Positions 8,941 through 19,247 of a DNA stretch of 63,410 nt are shown in pieces (position 1 is the first letter of the stretch; every line of letters starts with the position of its first letter). The notes under the pieces were generated by a model that was not told the DNA's origin, did no database searches, and was given only the letters and a program-made list of their open reading frames with translations. The stretch lies in assembly GCA_017398825.1 (NCBI GenBank), contig JAFQEV010000046.1, forward strand, positions 1-63,410, read 5' to 3'. Position numbers and translations under genes: made by a program. The stretch comes from Clostridia bacterium. Its GTDB lineage: Bacteria > Bacillota > Clostridia > Christensenellales > Borkfalkiaceae.

Positions 8941-8969
8941 TTGACAATATAAGTGGTAAAAGGTTAAAA
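8941..8969 (+). promoter_or_regulatory. Promoter of the AraC-type regulator, predicted leaderless
   Basis: A perfect TTGACA, a 17 bp spacer and TTAAAA lie 8 nt before the ATG at 8978. No Shine-Dalgarno lies at the usual distance. Confidence 0.6.
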
Positions 8970-8977
8970 TAAATATT

Positions 8978-9778
8978 ATGAATCCATTTATTTCGTGCAA
9001 ATATACACTCGGTTCAATCTCTACGATTGAAAACAACTGGAACTGGTCTAACGTAGTTATTCCAGACAATAAGATTTACGTTATAGAAAAAGGCGAAATT
9101 TTCGTTGAGGGCGGTGGCGTTAGTTTTACTGCACGCGAGGGAGATATGGTGCTTATCCCCTCTAACGTCATGCATTCAGCAAGGTTAACCGATATCAAAT
9201 TCGTTAAAAAAAGTTGGATACACTTTGCTATGAAACAAGGCGTTTCCGAATATTTTTCCGGATACACCTCACCCGTAAAGATAAAGCTTTCAAATCTACA
9301 AGGCGCGCTTGATATTATTAACGGAGTTATTAGGCACGGCGACCTTTCAGAGCCGTTTAGGAGTTTGAAAACCTCGTCTATGATATTTGAACTCGTGGCA
9401 ATATTCTTTGATAAATCGTTACCGCAAAAAATGCCTTCTTACGTTGATAATATTGACAAGGCTATCGAGTTTATCAACGATAACTACACCGAGCAATTTA
9501 CCCTCGATTTTTTAGCTGAAAAATTCAACTGTTCTGGCAACCATTTTATAAAGAAATTTAAAGAAAAAACGGGCTATACGCCGATTAAATACCTTTCCAT
9601 TAAAAAAATAGAAGAGGCAAAACGCCTACTTGAAAACACGGATTTGCCGATAAATATCATTATGGAAAAGGTGGGATATTTGGACGCGTCTTACTTTTCA
9701 AAACTATTTAAAAAGCTCGTTGGATACTCACCGAAGAATTTTAGAGATAACGTTGACAACAAGGTGAAATATGAATAA
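8978..9778 (+). CDS. AraC family transcriptional regulator with cupin sensor domain
   Basis: The 266-residue protein has an N-terminal cupin-like ligand domain (about 20-150; GEIFVEGGGVSFTAREGDMVLIP) and a C-terminal double helix-turn-helix (about 160-262), with the usual LAEKFNCSGNHFIKKFKEKT and VGYLDASYFSKLFKKLVGYSP cores. It overlaps the thioesterase gene by 8 bp and probably controls the plus-strand thioesterase-sialidase genes or the divergent deacetylase-ABC operon. Ligand is unknown. Confidence 0.9.
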   Translation: MNPFISCKYTLGSISTIENNWNWSNVVIPDNKIYVIEKGEIFVEGGGVSFTAREGDMVLIPSNVMHSARLTDIKFVKKSWIHFAMKQGVSEYFSGYTSPVKIKLSNLQGALDIINGVIRHGDLSEPFRSLKTSSMIFELVAIFFDKSLPQKMPSYVDNIDKAIEFINDNYTEQFTLDFLAEKFNCSGNHFIKKFKEKTGYTPIKYLSIKKIEEAKRLLENTDLPINIIMEKVGYLDASYFSKLFKKLVGYSPKNFRDNVDNKVKYE

Positions 9779-10499
9779 CAACTTAAAGCTTGACACTTTA
9801 ATCTACGCCTCTCATTGTGACGATACGCAAACTTTGAGAACGGACGCTATACTTAACTTTTTCCAAGACCTTGCTACCGAACACGCAGTTGAGCTTGAAA
9901 CAGACTATAAAACGCTTAAAGAGCGTTCTAACGCCTTTTGGGTAATTTCCAAGGTGAAGTTTAAAAAGACGGGTAAAATTCGCCAGCACGACGCTGTAAC
10001 CCTTTCTACATGGCCCATAAAGCCTCAAGCCGTTAGATTTATCAGAGATTATAAAATATCGGGCGAAAACGGCGAAATTAACGGCTCAAGCGAGTGGTGC
10101 GTACTCGACTTTGACACTATGGGTTTAAGACGGCTTGACACCGTTTCCTACCCCGCCGATATGCCTCATATTGAAGAGCGTGCAAGCGTTTCTCCGTTTT
10201 TAAGACTGAGAGAGGAAGTTTGCGAGGAAGACTACTCATATACTTATAAAGCTGGATATTCCGATATTGACGTAAACGGGCACGTTAACAACGTAGTTTA
10301 CTCAAAAATGGCGCTCAACACCTTTACGCCTGAAGAGTTTAACAGCTTAAACTACAACGCCTTTGAAATCCACTTTATTTCTCAATGCTATCTTGATAAC
10401 GAGATAAAAATTTATAAAAAGCAAGTTGATAACGGCGTTTATATCGAAGGTAAAATCAACGATAAATCTGCGTTTAAATGCCTATTTTACAATGAATAA
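9771..10499 (+). CDS. Acyl-ACP thioesterase (FatA/FatB-like)
   Basis: The 242-residue protein matches bacterial acyl-ACP thioesterases, which release fatty acids from acyl carrier protein. It has two hotdog repeats. The first holds FFQDLATEHAVELETDY and the second the YSDIDVNGHVNN active-site segment with Asp, Asn and His. The C-terminus lacks a second visible catalytic Cys. It overlaps the upstream AraC gene, so the pair is co-translated, and a 15 bp gap separates it from the sialidase. Confidence 0.88.
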   Translation: MNNNLKLDTLIYASHCDDTQTLRTDAILNFFQDLATEHAVELETDYKTLKERSNAFWVISKVKFKKTGKIRQHDAVTLSTWPIKPQAVRFIRDYKISGENGEINGSSEWCVLDFDTMGLRRLDTVSYPADMPHIEERASVSPFLRLREEVCEEDYSYTYKAGYSDIDVNGHVNNVVYSKMALNTFTPEEFNSLNYNAFEIHFISQCYLDNEIKIYKKQVDNGVYIEGKINDKSAFKCLFYNE

Positions 10500-10514
10500 T
10501 CAAAAAAGTGTTAA

Positions 10515-11609
10515 ATGAAAAAAATCGGTAAACAAGTTTTATTTTTGCCAACTTCAAATGAAATTGCAAGAAACGGCGAAGGAACTATTATAAGATTAAA
10601 TAACGGAACGTTAATGTTTGCGCTTTGCGAATTTTTTGCAGGCTCTCGCGTTGACCACGCCCCCGCAAGAATAGTTGCATATTATTCAAATGACGAAGGG
10701 GAAACTTGGTACGGAAAAAGAATTCTTTTAGAGCTTGGCGAATCAGAGAAAAACCTCAACTCACCAAACCTTATTATCTTTAATAACGGCGATTTGGGTA
10801 TGTTTTACGGCGTTTACTCTGAAAATAACGGCACTATAAACTCTACTCCACACCTCGTCAGGTCAAAAGATAACGGCGAAACTTGGTCTAACCCCATAAG
10901 AATATGCAAGGATAAAACTATCCATTACATAATGAATAATGATAGAGTAACCGTTTTAAAAAATGGAAGGATTATTATCCCACTTGCTTATCACGGATAC
11001 GACGTTTTAAATATTACTCCCGGCGAAATCCATTTTGCCTATTCCGATGACGACGGCTTTACTTGGGATATGCTTGAAACTAAAATATCTTTTCCCTTTG
11101 ACGATTACACCAAGTTTCAAGAACCTGGAATTTACGAATTTGAAAACGGGGATTTGTGGGTTTACGCTCGAACTGCCCTTCGCTATCAATACCAAACTTT
11201 TTCAACCGACGGTGGCAAAACTTTTGAAACACCCACTCCTAACGAATATTTTAAGTCGCCCGTTTCACCTATGAAGGTTAAAAAAGTTGGCAAATATACC
11301 GTTGCCGTTTACAACCCGTTGCCAAACGATGAAACCGCTCCCGTTTGGGGAAGCGTTGCAAGAACTCCTTTTGCAATAGCTGTCAGTCGTGACGACGGAA
11401 GGTCTTTAACCTTTAAAAACATTGATTTCAACGCGTTTGAGAAAAACTGCTATTATCTGGAAGACGACCGCTCGAATTATTACTGCTACCCCACCATCTG
11501 CAAAGTTAAAGACGGGTTCTTGGTTGCATATTATCACAGCAACGGAACGGAGTTTAGCCTTAACAGTACGAAGATAACAAAAGTTTTATTTAGCGAACTT
11601 GAGAATTAA
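10515..11609 (+). CDS. Sialidase/neuraminidase-like BNR-repeat protein
   Basis: The 364-residue protein forms a predicted six-bladed beta-propeller with Asp-box motifs YYSNDEGETWYG, VRSKDNGETWSN and AYSDDDGFTWDM, plus a weaker FSTDGGKTFE. Near the N-terminus NGEGTIIRLNNG resembles the arginine-bearing active-site region. No signal peptide is seen, so the enzyme would act inside the cell or be exported by another route. Exo-alpha-sialidase activity is inferred from family; related BNR proteins act on other sugars. Confidence 0.8.
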   Translation: MKKIGKQVLFLPTSNEIARNGEGTIIRLNNGTLMFALCEFFAGSRVDHAPARIVAYYSNDEGETWYGKRILLELGESEKNLNSPNLIIFNNGDLGMFYGVYSENNGTINSTPHLVRSKDNGETWSNPIRICKDKTIHYIMNNDRVTVLKNGRIIIPLAYHGYDVLNITPGEIHFAYSDDDGFTWDMLETKISFPFDDYTKFQEPGIYEFENGDLWVYARTALRYQYQTFSTDGGKTFETPTPNEYFKSPVSPMKVKKVGKYTVAVYNPLPNDETAPVWGSVARTPFAIAVSRDDGRSLTFKNIDFNAFEKNCYYLEDDRSNYYCYPTICKVKDGFLVAYYHSNGTEFSLNSTKITKVLFSELEN

Positions 11610-11613
11610 AACA

Positions 11614-11645
11614 AAAAAAGTGTGGAATTTATCCACACTTTTTTA
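11614..11645. terminator. Bidirectional intrinsic terminator
   Basis: AAAAAAAGTGTGGA pairs with TCCACACTTTTTT around ATTTA. It closes the sialidase gene (+) and the aminotransferase gene (-). Confidence 0.9.
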
Positions 11646-11680
11646 TTATTTGTATATATTATTTTTATTATTTAGTGAGA

Positions 11681-12895
11681 TTACTTCTTAAGAGTTTGAA
11701 GATAGTCGCCGATTTCGTACATTGCGTCTTTAAGAGTTTGGTGCTCAGGGAGCATAACTACTCTGAAATGGTCGGGGGTCTTGTATCCAAAGCCCGTGCC
11801 TGCAACGATTAAAATCTTCTTTGCCTCAAGTAAGCCTCTTGCAAACTCTTTGTCGTTAGTAACGTTATATCTTTCGGTATCAATTTTCGGGAAGATATAG
11901 AACGCACCTTTATTCTTTACTACCGACAAACCGTCAATCTCGTTGATTGCATTAACGCAAGCCTCTCTTTGAAGGAAAAGTCTGCCGGTCGGAGAAATCA
12001 TTTCTTTAGTGTACTCAACGTCCTTTAACGCGGTGGGAACGATAAGTTGCATTAAAGCGTTAGAGCAAAGTCTAACGGACGCTAAAACTACGAGAGCTTT
12101 TTGCAATTCTTCCATCTTTTTGCATTTACCGCTGAGAACTATCCAACCACTTCTTAAACCGCAAAGGCAATGCGATTTGGAAAGGCCGTTCAAGGTTACG
12201 ATGGGAAGGTCGGGTGCGAGTTTCGCAAAGGAGTTGTGAACTAAACCGTCAAATACAAGCCTATCGTAAATTTCATCTGAGAATACGATAATATCGTTCT
12301 TTCTTGCAATCTCAGCGATTTGGAGCAAGATTTTATCGGAATAAAGAGCGCCGGTGGGGTTATTCGGGTTGATAACTACGATTGCCTTAGTGCGCTTAGA
12401 AATCTTCCTCTCAATATCTTCGATGTCGGGATTCCACTCGTCCTCTTCATTACAGTCGTAAAATACGGGGACGCCACCTGCAGCGAGCACGGAGTTAGAC
12501 CATAACGAATAGCCGGGATTAGGCATCAACACCTCGTCACCCTCGTTTACGAGAGCGGTAGCGAGCATATTTGCCGCCTCTGAAACGCCGTTAGTTACGA
12601 ATACGTCGTTAGTAGAGGTTACGGGAACGCCTTTGGAAACCTCGTAATCCATAATTGCTTGCAAGGTTGCTTGCATACCTCTTAAGCCACAGTAGCCAAG
12701 AGATTTTTCAACGTTTTCAAGAATATGATTTTTAACGGACGCAGGCATTTTAAAACCAAACGCTGCGGGGTTACCAGTATTGAGCTTTAGTACTTTTTGA
12801 CCTTCAGCCTCCATCTCAAGAGCCCTAAAAAATACGGGGCCACGGATATCGGAGTGAATGTTTTCTAACCTATTTGCCATAAATTCGTATTGCAT
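11681..12895 (-). CDS. alaA: PLP-dependent aminotransferase, AlaA-like
   Basis: The 404-residue class I/II aminotransferase matches AlaA (glutamate-pyruvate transaminase) at the N-terminus (DIRGPVFFRALEMEAEGQKV, LKLNTGNPAAFGF). The PLP lysine sits in LNGLSKSHCLCGLR, and PNNPTGALYSDKIL and FSDEIYDRL are the cofactor-binding segments. It probably makes alanine from pyruvate and glutamate. It is monocistronic, with a sigma-A promoter at 12946-12974 and a GAGG ribosome site. Confidence 0.88.
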   Translation of the reverse strand: MQYEFMANRLENIHSDIRGPVFFRALEMEAEGQKVLKLNTGNPAAFGFKMPASVKNHILENVEKSLGYCGLRGMQATLQAIMDYEVSKGVPVTSTNDVFVTNGVSEAANMLATALVNEGDEVLMPNPGYSLWSNSVLAAGGVPVFYDCNEEDEWNPDIEDIERKISKRTKAIVVINPNNPTGALYSDKILLQIAEIARKNDIIVFSDEIYDRLVFDGLVHNSFAKLAPDLPIVTLNGLSKSHCLCGLRSGWIVLSGKCKKMEELQKALVVLASVRLCSNALMQLIVPTALKDVEYTKEMISPTGRLFLQREACVNAINEIDGLSVVKNKGAFYIFPKIDTERYNVTNDKEFARGLLEAKKILIVAGTGFGYKTPDHFRVVMLPEHQTLKDAMYEIGDYLQTLKK

Positions 12896-12945
12896 ACTTT
12901 ATCCTCACTACGCGCTCATAAGCGCTTACATTTTATTACTATTTA

Positions 12946-12974
12946 ATGTTACTATTTTAAATTTAATTTGTCAA
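12946..12974 (-). promoter_or_regulatory. Promoter of the alaA-like gene
   Basis: The minus strand reads a perfect TTGACA, 17 bp, TAACAT. The start codon is about 50 nt downstream. Confidence 0.65.
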
Positions 12975-13004
12975 TCTTAATTTAAAATAAATAGAATAAT
13001 ATAT

Positions 13005-13034
13005 AAAAAATGCAGGCAAAAGCCTGCATTTTTT
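13005..13034. terminator. Terminator of the S10-spc-alpha superoperon
   Basis: AAAAAATGCAGGC pairs with GCCTGCATTTTTT around AAAA. Its T-run on the minus strand sits immediately after the rplQ stop codon. Confidence 0.92.
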
Positions 13035-13539
13035 ATACTAATTCAACAATAGCCACTTCCGCAGCATCACCACGGCGCTGACCCTTAAGATATTTTCTGG
13101 TATAACCGCCACCTTGGCCGAGTTCTTCTTTTCTATCGGCGTATTTGGGAGCGATTTCATTGAATATCTTTTCGATAAGCGGATGGTTAATGCCTTTAAC
13201 TCTTGCTTTAAAATCAGCCTTGGATTCACCCTTTTCTTTAACGAACTGCAAATCGTAGGTAAGGCTCATGATTTTTCTTCTAGCATTGAGCTTTTTAGGA
13301 CCGTCTTTTATAACCTTCTTGGTAACCTCTTTACCCTTAGCATCAGTAGTAGTAACCGTAGTTTCAACGGTATCGTCATAGCTGTTTACTGCTAAAGTAA
13401 TGATTTTTTCAACGTAAGGTCTTAATGCACGAACGTGTCCTTCGGTAACTTCAATTCTTCCGTACCATAAAAGGTTAGAAGCCTGATTTCTGAGTACTGC
13501 TTTTCTTTGAGTAGTAGTTAAACCCATTCTTCCCGGCAT
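13033..13539 (-). CDS. rplQ: Ribosomal protein L17 with two insertions
   Basis: The 168-residue product begins MPGRMGLTTTQRKAVLRNQ and ends GDAAEVAIVELV, both typical of L17. Ordinary L17 is about 115-130 residues. The extra length lies in one Thr/Lys-rich insertion at about 53-82 (TTVTTTDAKGKEV) and another at about 100-118 (VKEKGESKADFKARVKG). It is the last gene of the alpha part of the superoperon, just after rpoA, and the terminator follows at once. Confidence 0.95.
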   Translation of the reverse strand: MPGRMGLTTTQRKAVLRNQASNLLWYGRIEVTEGHVRALRPYVEKIITLAVNSYDDTVETTVTTTDAKGKEVTKKVIKDGPKKLNARRKIMSLTYDLQFVKEKGESKADFKARVKGINHPLIEKIFNEIAPKYADRKEELGQGGGYTRKYLKGQRRGDAAEVAIVELV

Positions 13540-13543
13540 TTTA

Positions 13544-14500
13544 TTATTCCTCCTGTTCCTTTAATTTAAGACCGTAACTGTTGAGTTTTAAAATCACCTC
13601 ATCGAGAGATTTTTTACCCAAGTTCCTTACTTTGAGCATATCGTCTTCGGTCTTTTGTGTTAAATCTTCAATAGTGTGGATACCAGCACGCTTTAAACAG
13701 TTGTAAGAACGTACGGATAAATCCATTTCTTCTATGCTCATTTCCAAAATCTTCGGAAGCGGATCAGTCGGCGGAGCAACTAAGATGCCGAAACCGCTCA
13801 TAACGTCCGAAAGGTTTACGAAAATACTAATGTGTTCCTGCACGATTTTTGCAGCGAGGGAAACGATTTCCTTACCCGTGAATGCACCGTTCGTCCAAAC
13901 CTCTAAGATAAGTCTATCTCTATCAAGGTTTTGACCAACTCTTGCATTTTCAACGTTGTAGCTAACTTTAGATACGGGAGTGTAAATAGAGTCGATAGCA
14001 ATGTAACCGATTTCACCGGTCTTGTTGTTATCAGCGCTCTTGTAACCCCTACCTCTACCGATAGTAAGATCAACGTCTAAAATACCGCCTTCATCAACAG
14101 TACAAATGTACTGGTCGGGATTTAACACCTCAACTTCAGCATCGAGCTCAATGTCCCCTGCCTTAACTACGCAAGGACCTTCTTTTCTAAGGTTTAATAC
14201 CTTTTTGAACTCAATATCGGTGGTAGTAGTCTTTAAAGCTACTGCCTTTAAGTTGAGAATTATTTCAACAACGTCTTCCTTAACGCCTTTAATCGTTGAT
14301 AATTCATGTTTAACGTCAAGATTCGGAGCGAACTTGATACCCTGAATTGCAGCGCCCGGAAGTGCTGACAATAAGGTTCTTCTCAAGCAGTTACCTACGG
14401 TGATGCCAAAGCCTTTTTCAAGGGGCTCAACAACGATTTTACAGTAACTTCTGTCTTCGCTTTCTTCTACCGAAATCTTAGGCATTTCAATTTCCATCAT
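13544..14500 (-). CDS. rpoA: RNA polymerase alpha subunit
   Basis: The 318-residue product has the N-terminal assembly domain (about 1-230; GITVGNCLRRTLLSALPGAA) and the C-terminal domain (about 250-315; LSVRSYNCLKRAGIHTIEDL) that binds UP elements and activators. The start follows AGGAGGT. It lies between rpsD and rplQ in the standard alpha-operon order. Confidence 0.98.
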   Translation of the reverse strand: MMEIEMPKISVEESEDRSYCKIVVEPLEKGFGITVGNCLRRTLLSALPGAAIQGIKFAPNLDVKHELSTIKGVKEDVVEIILNLKAVALKTTTTDIEFKKVLNLRKEGPCVVKAGDIELDAEVEVLNPDQYICTVDEGGILDVDLTIGRGRGYKSADNNKTGEIGYIAIDSIYTPVSKVSYNVENARVGQNLDRDRLILEVWTNGAFTGKEIVSLAAKIVQEHISIFVNLSDVMSGFGILVAPPTDPLPKILEMSIEEMDLSVRSYNCLKRAGIHTIEDLTQKTEDDMLKVRNLGKKSLDEVILKLNSYGLKLKEQEE

Positions 14501-14539
14501 GGAAAACTTACCTCCTAAATTATAGATTACCGTCTTATA

Positions 14540-15166
14540 TTACTTAGAATACAACTCGACGATCATTTGTTCCTGAATCTGTAAATCAATATCTTCTCTC
14601 GTGGGAAGAGCGATTACTTTTCCTTCGAGTTTTTCAGCATCAAATTCAAGCCACTTAGGAACGTTGTTCGCATGTTCAGTTTGTTTGAACGCCTCAAAGT
14701 ATTTATTGCCTCTCTTGGTTTCCTTAACAGCAACTACGTCACCAACCTTGATTTGATAAGACGCAATGTTTACGTTCTTACCGTTAACGGTAAAGTGTGC
14801 GTGAGTTACAAGTTGACGAGCGGACGAACGAGAAGATGCAAAGCCAAGGCGGAATACTACGTTATCAAGTCTTCTCTCAAGAAGAGATAACATATTTTCA
14901 CCCGTTACGCCTTTCATTCTATCAGCCTCAACGTAATAATCTCTGAATTGCTTTTCAAGTACGCCGTAAATTCTCTTAGCCTTTTGCTTTTCAGCAAGCT
15001 GAGTACCGTACTCGGAAACTTTGTGTCTGCCTGCGCCGTGCTGACCAGGTGCTACCGGTCTTTGTTCAAACGGGCAAACGGTTTTATAGCACTTTTCGCC
15101 TTTTAAGAAAAGTTTGCATCCTGCTCTTCTGCATAAACGACATTTTGCGTTTGTATATTTAGCCAT
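14540..15166 (-). CDS. rpsD: Ribosomal protein S4, zinc-binding form
   Basis: The 208-residue product has an N-terminal [15 protein letters not shown] and KTVCPFE cluster of four cysteines, the zinc-binding S4 form, followed by the S4 RNA-binding domain ([15 protein letters not shown]). S4 nucleates 30S assembly. Clostridia often keep both forms; only this one is in the window. It lies between rpsK and rpoA. Confidence 0.97.
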   Translation of the reverse strand: MAKYTNAKCRLCRRAGCKLFLKGEKCYKTVCPFEQRPVAPGQHGAGRHKVSEYGTQLAEKQKAKRIYGVLEKQFRDYYVEADRMKGVTGENMLSLLERRLDNVVFRLGFASSRSSARQLVTHAHFTVNGKNVNIASYQIKVGDVVAVKETKRGNKYFEAFKQTEHANNVPKWLEFDAEKLEGKVIALPTREDIDLQIQEQMIVELYSK

Positions 15167-15184
15167 TTCCTATTTACCTCCCTA

Positions 15185-15571
15185 TTATACTCTGCGACGC
15201 TTAGGCGGACGGCAACCGTTGTGGGGAATAGGAGAAACGTCTTTAATAAGAGTTACTTCTACACCGCATACGCCTAATGCTCTGATAGCTGATTCTCTGC
15301 CCTGACCAGGACCTTTTACGTAAACTTCAGCAGATCTTAAGCCGTGTTCCATTGCAGCTTTTACTGCAACTTCAGCAGCTTGCTGTGCAGCAAACGGGGT
15401 GCTTTTTCTCGAACCTCTATAACCGAGTGCGCCTGCACTTGCTTGGGTAATTGCATTACCGTTCATATCGGTTACGGTTACGATGGTATTGTTGAAAGAA
15501 GACTGGATGTGTACCTGACCTTTATCAACTTTTTTAAGTTCTCTACGCTTTTTAGTAGTAGCTTTAGCCAT
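15185..15571 (-). CDS. rpsK: Ribosomal protein S11
   Basis: The 128-residue product has the S11 core [20 protein letters not shown] and the C-terminal [11 protein letters not shown]. It lines the platform of the 30S subunit near the E site. It sits between rpsM and rpsD. Confidence 0.98.
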   Translation of the reverse strand: MAKATTKKRRELKKVDKGQVHIQSSFNNTIVTVTDMNGNAITQASAGALGYRGSRKSTPFAAQQAAEVAVKAAMEHGLRSAEVYVKGPGQGRESAIRALGVCGVEVTLIKDVSPIPHNGCRPPKRRRV

Positions 15572-15589
15572 AATAACTTATCCCTCCTC

Positions 15590-15967
15590 TTACTTAGATG
15601 CAGTCTTTTTCTTAGCGACTGTTCTACGCGGACCTTTTCTGGTACGTGCGTTTCTCTTGGAACTCTGACCTCTTACGGGAAGACCCTTTCTGTGTCTTAC
15701 ACCGCGGAAACAGCCGATTTCCATAAGTCTTTTGATGTTAAGGTTAACCTCAGTACGAAGTTCACCTTCTACTGAATAGTTGTGTTCGATGTATTCTCTA
15801 AGTTTAGATACATCCTCTTCAGTTAAATCCTTAACTCTAGTGTCAGGATTAATTCCTGTTGCTTTTAAAATTTTAGTTGCGGTCGGTCTACCGATACCGT
15901 AAATATAAGTGATACCGATTTCAACACGCTTTTCTCTTGGTAAATCTACACCGGCAATACGAGCCAT
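15590..15967 (-). CDS. rpsM: Ribosomal protein S13
   Basis: The 125-residue product starts [18 protein letters not shown] and has the typical [20 protein letters not shown] segment and basic tail. S13 sits in the 30S head and contacts the P-site tRNA. It follows rpmJ. Confidence 0.98.
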   Translation of the reverse strand: MARIAGVDLPREKRVEIGITYIYGIGRPTATKILKATGINPDTRVKDLTEEDVSKLREYIEHNYSVEGELRTEVNLNIKRLMEIGCFRGVRHRKGLPVRGQSSKRNARTRKGPRRTVAKKKTASK

Positions 15968-16038
15968 TTTTTTAACCCTCCAAATTAGTTAAATAATTTA
16001 TAATTTATTTTTAGTGTTGTTTGGTTTGTAAGAAGTAA

Positions 16039-16155
16039 TTAACCTTGCTTTTGCTTATGGTTTTTGTTCTTGGAACAAATTACCATAACTTTGCCTTCTC
16101 TTCTGATGACTCTGCATTTGTCGCACATAGGTTTTACTGATGGTCTTACTTTCAT
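16039..16155 (-). CDS. rpmJ: Ribosomal protein L36
   Basis: This short gene encodes 38 residues beginning [19 protein letters not shown] and ending KNHKQKQG. It carries the zinc ligands CDKC, a later Cys (VMVICS) and His (KNH). The start follows a GGAGG-like box at 16160-16170 on the minus strand. Position between infA and rpsM is the usual one. Confidence 0.95.
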   Translation of the reverse strand: MKVRPSVKPMCDKCRVIRREGKVMVICSKNKNHKQKQG

Positions 16156-16190
16156 TTTTCTATCCTCCGATTATTTTTTGATTATAAAAA

Positions 16191-16412
16191 TCAGTTTTTA
16201 CTGCGCCATACGATTCTGCCTTTGGTTAAATCGTAAGGACTCATCTCTATCTTAACTCCATCACCCGGAATAATCTTAATGTAATTCATTCTAAGCTTAC
16301 CCGAAATGTATGCCGTTATGATAAAGCCGTTTGAGAGTTTAACTTTGAACGTAGCGTTCGGTAAAGCCTCGACTATAACGCCTTCAGCCTCAATAACGTC
16401 GTTTTTAGACAC
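16191..16412 (-). CDS. infA: Translation initiation factor IF-1
   Basis: The 73-residue product is a single S1/OB-fold domain ([46 protein letters not shown]). IF-1 occupies the 30S A site during initiation. About 120 bp of sequence without a recognised gene separates it from map; many relatives have a KOW-domain gene there, and none is visible here. Confidence 0.97.
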   Translation of the reverse strand: MSKNDVIEAEGVIVEALPNATFKVKLSNGFIITAYISGKLRMNYIKIIPGDGVKIEMSPYDLTKGRIVWRSKN

Positions 16413-16534
16413 TCTTTATTACCTCCATTTTTATAATCGCTTGCAAGCTTTGCTTGCTACCGCCCACGCGCCCGCTTCTTCCTTAAGGCTTAAAGTTTAC
16501 ACCGTACCACCAGATTCGGCGCGAGAGTTTGTTT

Positions 16535-17281
16535 TTACAGCGTTAATATCTCAACGCCGTTGTCGGTTATAACAACCGTGTTTTCATAGTGCGCTGACGG
16601 CATCTTGTCCCTCGTAATACAGTCCCACCCGTCAATGTCGACTTGGTAAGTTCCCATATTTATCATGGGCTCAATGGCTAGCGCCATATTGCGCCTAAGC
16701 CTCACGCCAACACCTCTTCTCCCGTAGTTGGGAACTTCAGGGTCTTCGTGAACCTGTCTGCCGATACCGTGCCCCACCATCGCTTTAACGACGGAAAAGC
16801 CGTTTTTTACAGCGTGCTCTTCAACTTGAGCACCGATATCGCCCAGCGCGCTACCTATCATTATGCCTTCAATACCCTTAAAGAAACACTCTTCAGTTAC
16901 CCTAACGAGTTTTTCCTTTTCGGGCGTTACGCTTCCTATACAAAACGTCCTTGCACCATCGCCGTGAAAGCCGTTGAGGCACGCCCCAACGTCTACGGAA
17001 ACGATGTCCCCGTCCTTTATAACTCTATTGCCCGGTATTCCGTGCACCACCTCTTCGTTTATCGAAATGCAAGTGCTTTTGGGAAATCCGTACAACCCGA
17101 GGAAAGACGGCTTTGCGCCACAAGACGTTATATAGTCGTGTAAAATCTTATCGAGTTCCCCCGTCGTCATTCCCGCTTTCACGGTTTGACCTGCTAAAAG
17201 CAGTACGTCTCTGACGACTTTACAGGGCTCTCTCATAAGTTCAATTTCTCTATCCGTTTTAATTATAATCATATCAGCCAA
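16535..17281 (-). CDS. map: Methionine aminopeptidase type I
   Basis: The 248-residue enzyme removes N-terminal Met from new proteins. Metal ligands appear in [38 protein letters not shown] and the C-terminal ALAIEPMI and YENTVVIT regions. It overlaps the end of adk by 8 bp. Confidence 0.97.
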   Translation of the reverse strand: MADMIIIKTDREIELMREPCKVVRDVLLLAGQTVKAGMTTGELDKILHDYITSCGAKPSFLGLYGFPKSTCISINEEVVHGIPGNRVIKDGDIVSVDVGACLNGFHGDGARTFCIGSVTPEKEKLVRVTEECFFKGIEGIMIGSALGDIGAQVEEHAVKNGFSVVKAMVGHGIGRQVHEDPEVPNYGRRGVGVRLRRNMALAIEPMINMGTYQVDIDGWDCITRDKMPSAHYENTVVITDNGVEILTL

Positions 17282-17891
17282 GCTTAGAAACTATCTCGCT
17301 AAACACTTCGTCGATAGTCTTGTCACCGTCTATAACTAAAAGCTTTCCAGCCTTTTCATAATAGTCAATAAGAGGCGCGGTTTGATTTTTATAAACGGAA
17401 AGTCTGCTTGCTACGGTCTCCTCGTTATCGTCCGCTCTTTGATAAAGCTCAGCTCCGCACTTAGCGCAAGTTGTTTTACCATTAAGGAAATCAACGTGGT
17501 AGGATTCACCGCAAGGACAAACCCTTCTACCCGTAATTCGCTTTAATAATTTCGTTAAGTCAACGTCGATGTTAACGACTTTTTCAACCGTTGAAAACTT
17601 GTCAAGCTCTTCAGCTTGGAATAAATTCCTCGGAAAACCGTCTAACAAGTAACCGTTCTTGCAGTCGTCTTGACTCAAGCGCTGTTTAACGATTTCTACC
17701 GTTACCTCATCGGGAACGAGTTGACCTTTGTCGATATACGACTTGGCAACCACTCCGATAGGAGTTTGTTTTTTAATGTTCTCTCTGAAAATATCGCCCG
17801 TCGAAATGTGGGGAATTGAGTACTTTTCAGCAAGTCTAGTCGCTTGAGTACCCTTGCCCGCACCCGGAGCTCCAAGTAATATAACGTTCAT
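17274..17891 (-). CDS. adk: Adenylate kinase with zinc-type LID
   Basis: The 205-residue enzyme interconverts ATP + AMP and 2 ADP. The P-loop [10 protein letters not shown] starts at about residue 7, and the NMP-binding segment HISTGDIFR follows. The LID domain holds CPCGESYH and CAKC, a four-Cys zinc site common in Gram-positives. It is slightly short compared with the usual 212-217. It lies between secY and map. Confidence 0.97.
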   Translation of the reverse strand: MNVILLGAPGAGKGTQATRLAEKYSIPHISTGDIFRENIKKQTPIGVVAKSYIDKGQLVPDEVTVEIVKQRLSQDDCKNGYLLDGFPRNLFQAEELDKFSTVEKVVNIDVDLTKLLKRITGRRVCPCGESYHVDFLNGKTTCAKCGAELYQRADDNEETVASRLSVYKNQTAPLIDYYEKAGKLLVIDGDKTIDEVFSEIVSKLG

Positions 17892-17892
17892 C

Positions 17893-19212
17893 TTACTTTA
17901 AAAATCCCTTGTAGTTCTTCATCATAATCTGCGACTGAAGAGCGGTGTTAAATTCAATAGCTACCGATACTACGATGAGCATACCAGTTGCCGTGAACGC
18001 ACCCGAACTTTCAGGGCTGATTGCCTTGAAGAGTATTGCCGGTACAAGCGCGATAAGCGCTAAGAAAATCGCACCGAAGAGAGTAATTCTACCGCTAATC
18101 TTTTTAAGATATTGCGCAGTCGGCTTACCAGGGCGAATACCCATAATAAAGCCACCGTTTTGTTGAATACTCTTAGAGATATCGTCGGGGTTGAACTGAA
18201 TTGAGGTATAGAAGTAAGCAAAGAATATGATGAGTAAACTTAAAACTACCATGTATGCCCAGGAGTTAGTACCCATATAGGTTTGCCACCAAATACCAAA
18301 ATTACTGTTAGCCCAACCGAAGAGCGTCATAACGAGTTCAGGGAAGCTGAGTATCGAGAACGCGAAGATTAAGGGGAGAACGCCCGTCGAGTTAACCTTA
18401 ATGGGAATAACCGTGGACTGACCGCCATACATCTTGTTGCCCTTGATTTGCTTTGCGTACTGAACGGGGATTTTCCTTTCAGCAAGCTCAACGGTTACAA
18501 TGCAAGTGAATACTACTAAGATTGCAATAAGCATTGCAATGAGTTTCCAGAAGTTCTGGAGACCACTTTCAGTACCCCAAATGTTAGTAACCATAGGAAT
18601 AAGAGCTTGACCTGCGCTGGATAAAATACCAGCGAAAATGAGGAGCGATATTCCGTTTGAAACACCGTAATCGGTAATTCTCTCGCCTATCCACATAGTA
18701 ATTACAGTACCTGCCGTAAAGAAGATAATAACTACTATGTATGCAAGCCATTCCTGACCAAAGAGTAAATCTGCAAGTGCGGTGTTATCAGCCGATTGAG
18801 TAAGGTTTACTTCGTACGCGAGAAGTATACCGAGAGCCTGCACGATTGCAAGCAAAATCGTTAAATATCTCGTGTACTGAGAAATCTTTTTACGGCCTTC
18901 TTCACCTTGCTTGGAAAGTCTCTCTAAAGAGGGGATTGCAACTGCGAGAAGTTGGATTATAATGGACGAGTTAATGTACGGTCCGATACCCATCGCGAAC
19001 AACGTTCCCGACTGGAGCGAGCCACCCGTCATCATATTCATTATGTTAAGGTATGAAAGATTTTCAGCTATACCGCCCGAAATAAGCTCAGAGCCTATAC
19101 CAGGAACGGGGATATAACAACCTATTCTATACACTAACAAAAGTGCTAAGGTTATATATATCTTAACCCTGATTTCTTTTACCTTAAACGCTTGTTTTAA
19201 CGTTTCAAACAT
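17893..19212 (-). CDS. secY: Preprotein translocase subunit SecY
   Basis: The 439-residue membrane protein shows ten hydrophobic segments and the plug-region [20 protein letters not shown] typical of SecY. With SecE (encoded at 50225-50485) it forms the protein-conducting channel. It is in the standard spc-operon place between rplO and adk. Confidence 0.98.
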   Translation of the reverse strand: MFETLKQAFKVKEIRVKIYITLALLLVYRIGCYIPVPGIGSELISGGIAENLSYLNIMNMMTGGSLQSGTLFAMGIGPYINSSIIIQLLAVAIPSLERLSKQGEEGRKKISQYTRYLTILLAIVQALGILLAYEVNLTQSADNTALADLLFGQEWLAYIVVIIFFTAGTVITMWIGERITDYGVSNGISLLIFAGILSSAGQALIPMVTNIWGTESGLQNFWKLIAMLIAILVVFTCIVTVELAERKIPVQYAKQIKGNKMYGGQSTVIPIKVNSTGVLPLIFAFSILSFPELVMTLFGWANSNFGIWWQTYMGTNSWAYMVVLSLLIIFFAYFYTSIQFNPDDISKSIQQNGGFIMGIRPGKPTAQYLKKISGRITLFGAIFLALIALVPAILFKAISPESSGAFTATGMLIVVSVAIEFNTALQSQIMMKNYKGFLK

Positions 19213-19247
19213 TTTGTAACCTCCGTCTTAAAAAGTTAAAGGATAAA

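Noticed and set aside
13033..13539. Frameshift in L17
   Set aside because: The extra residues are in-frame insertions between intact conserved blocks.
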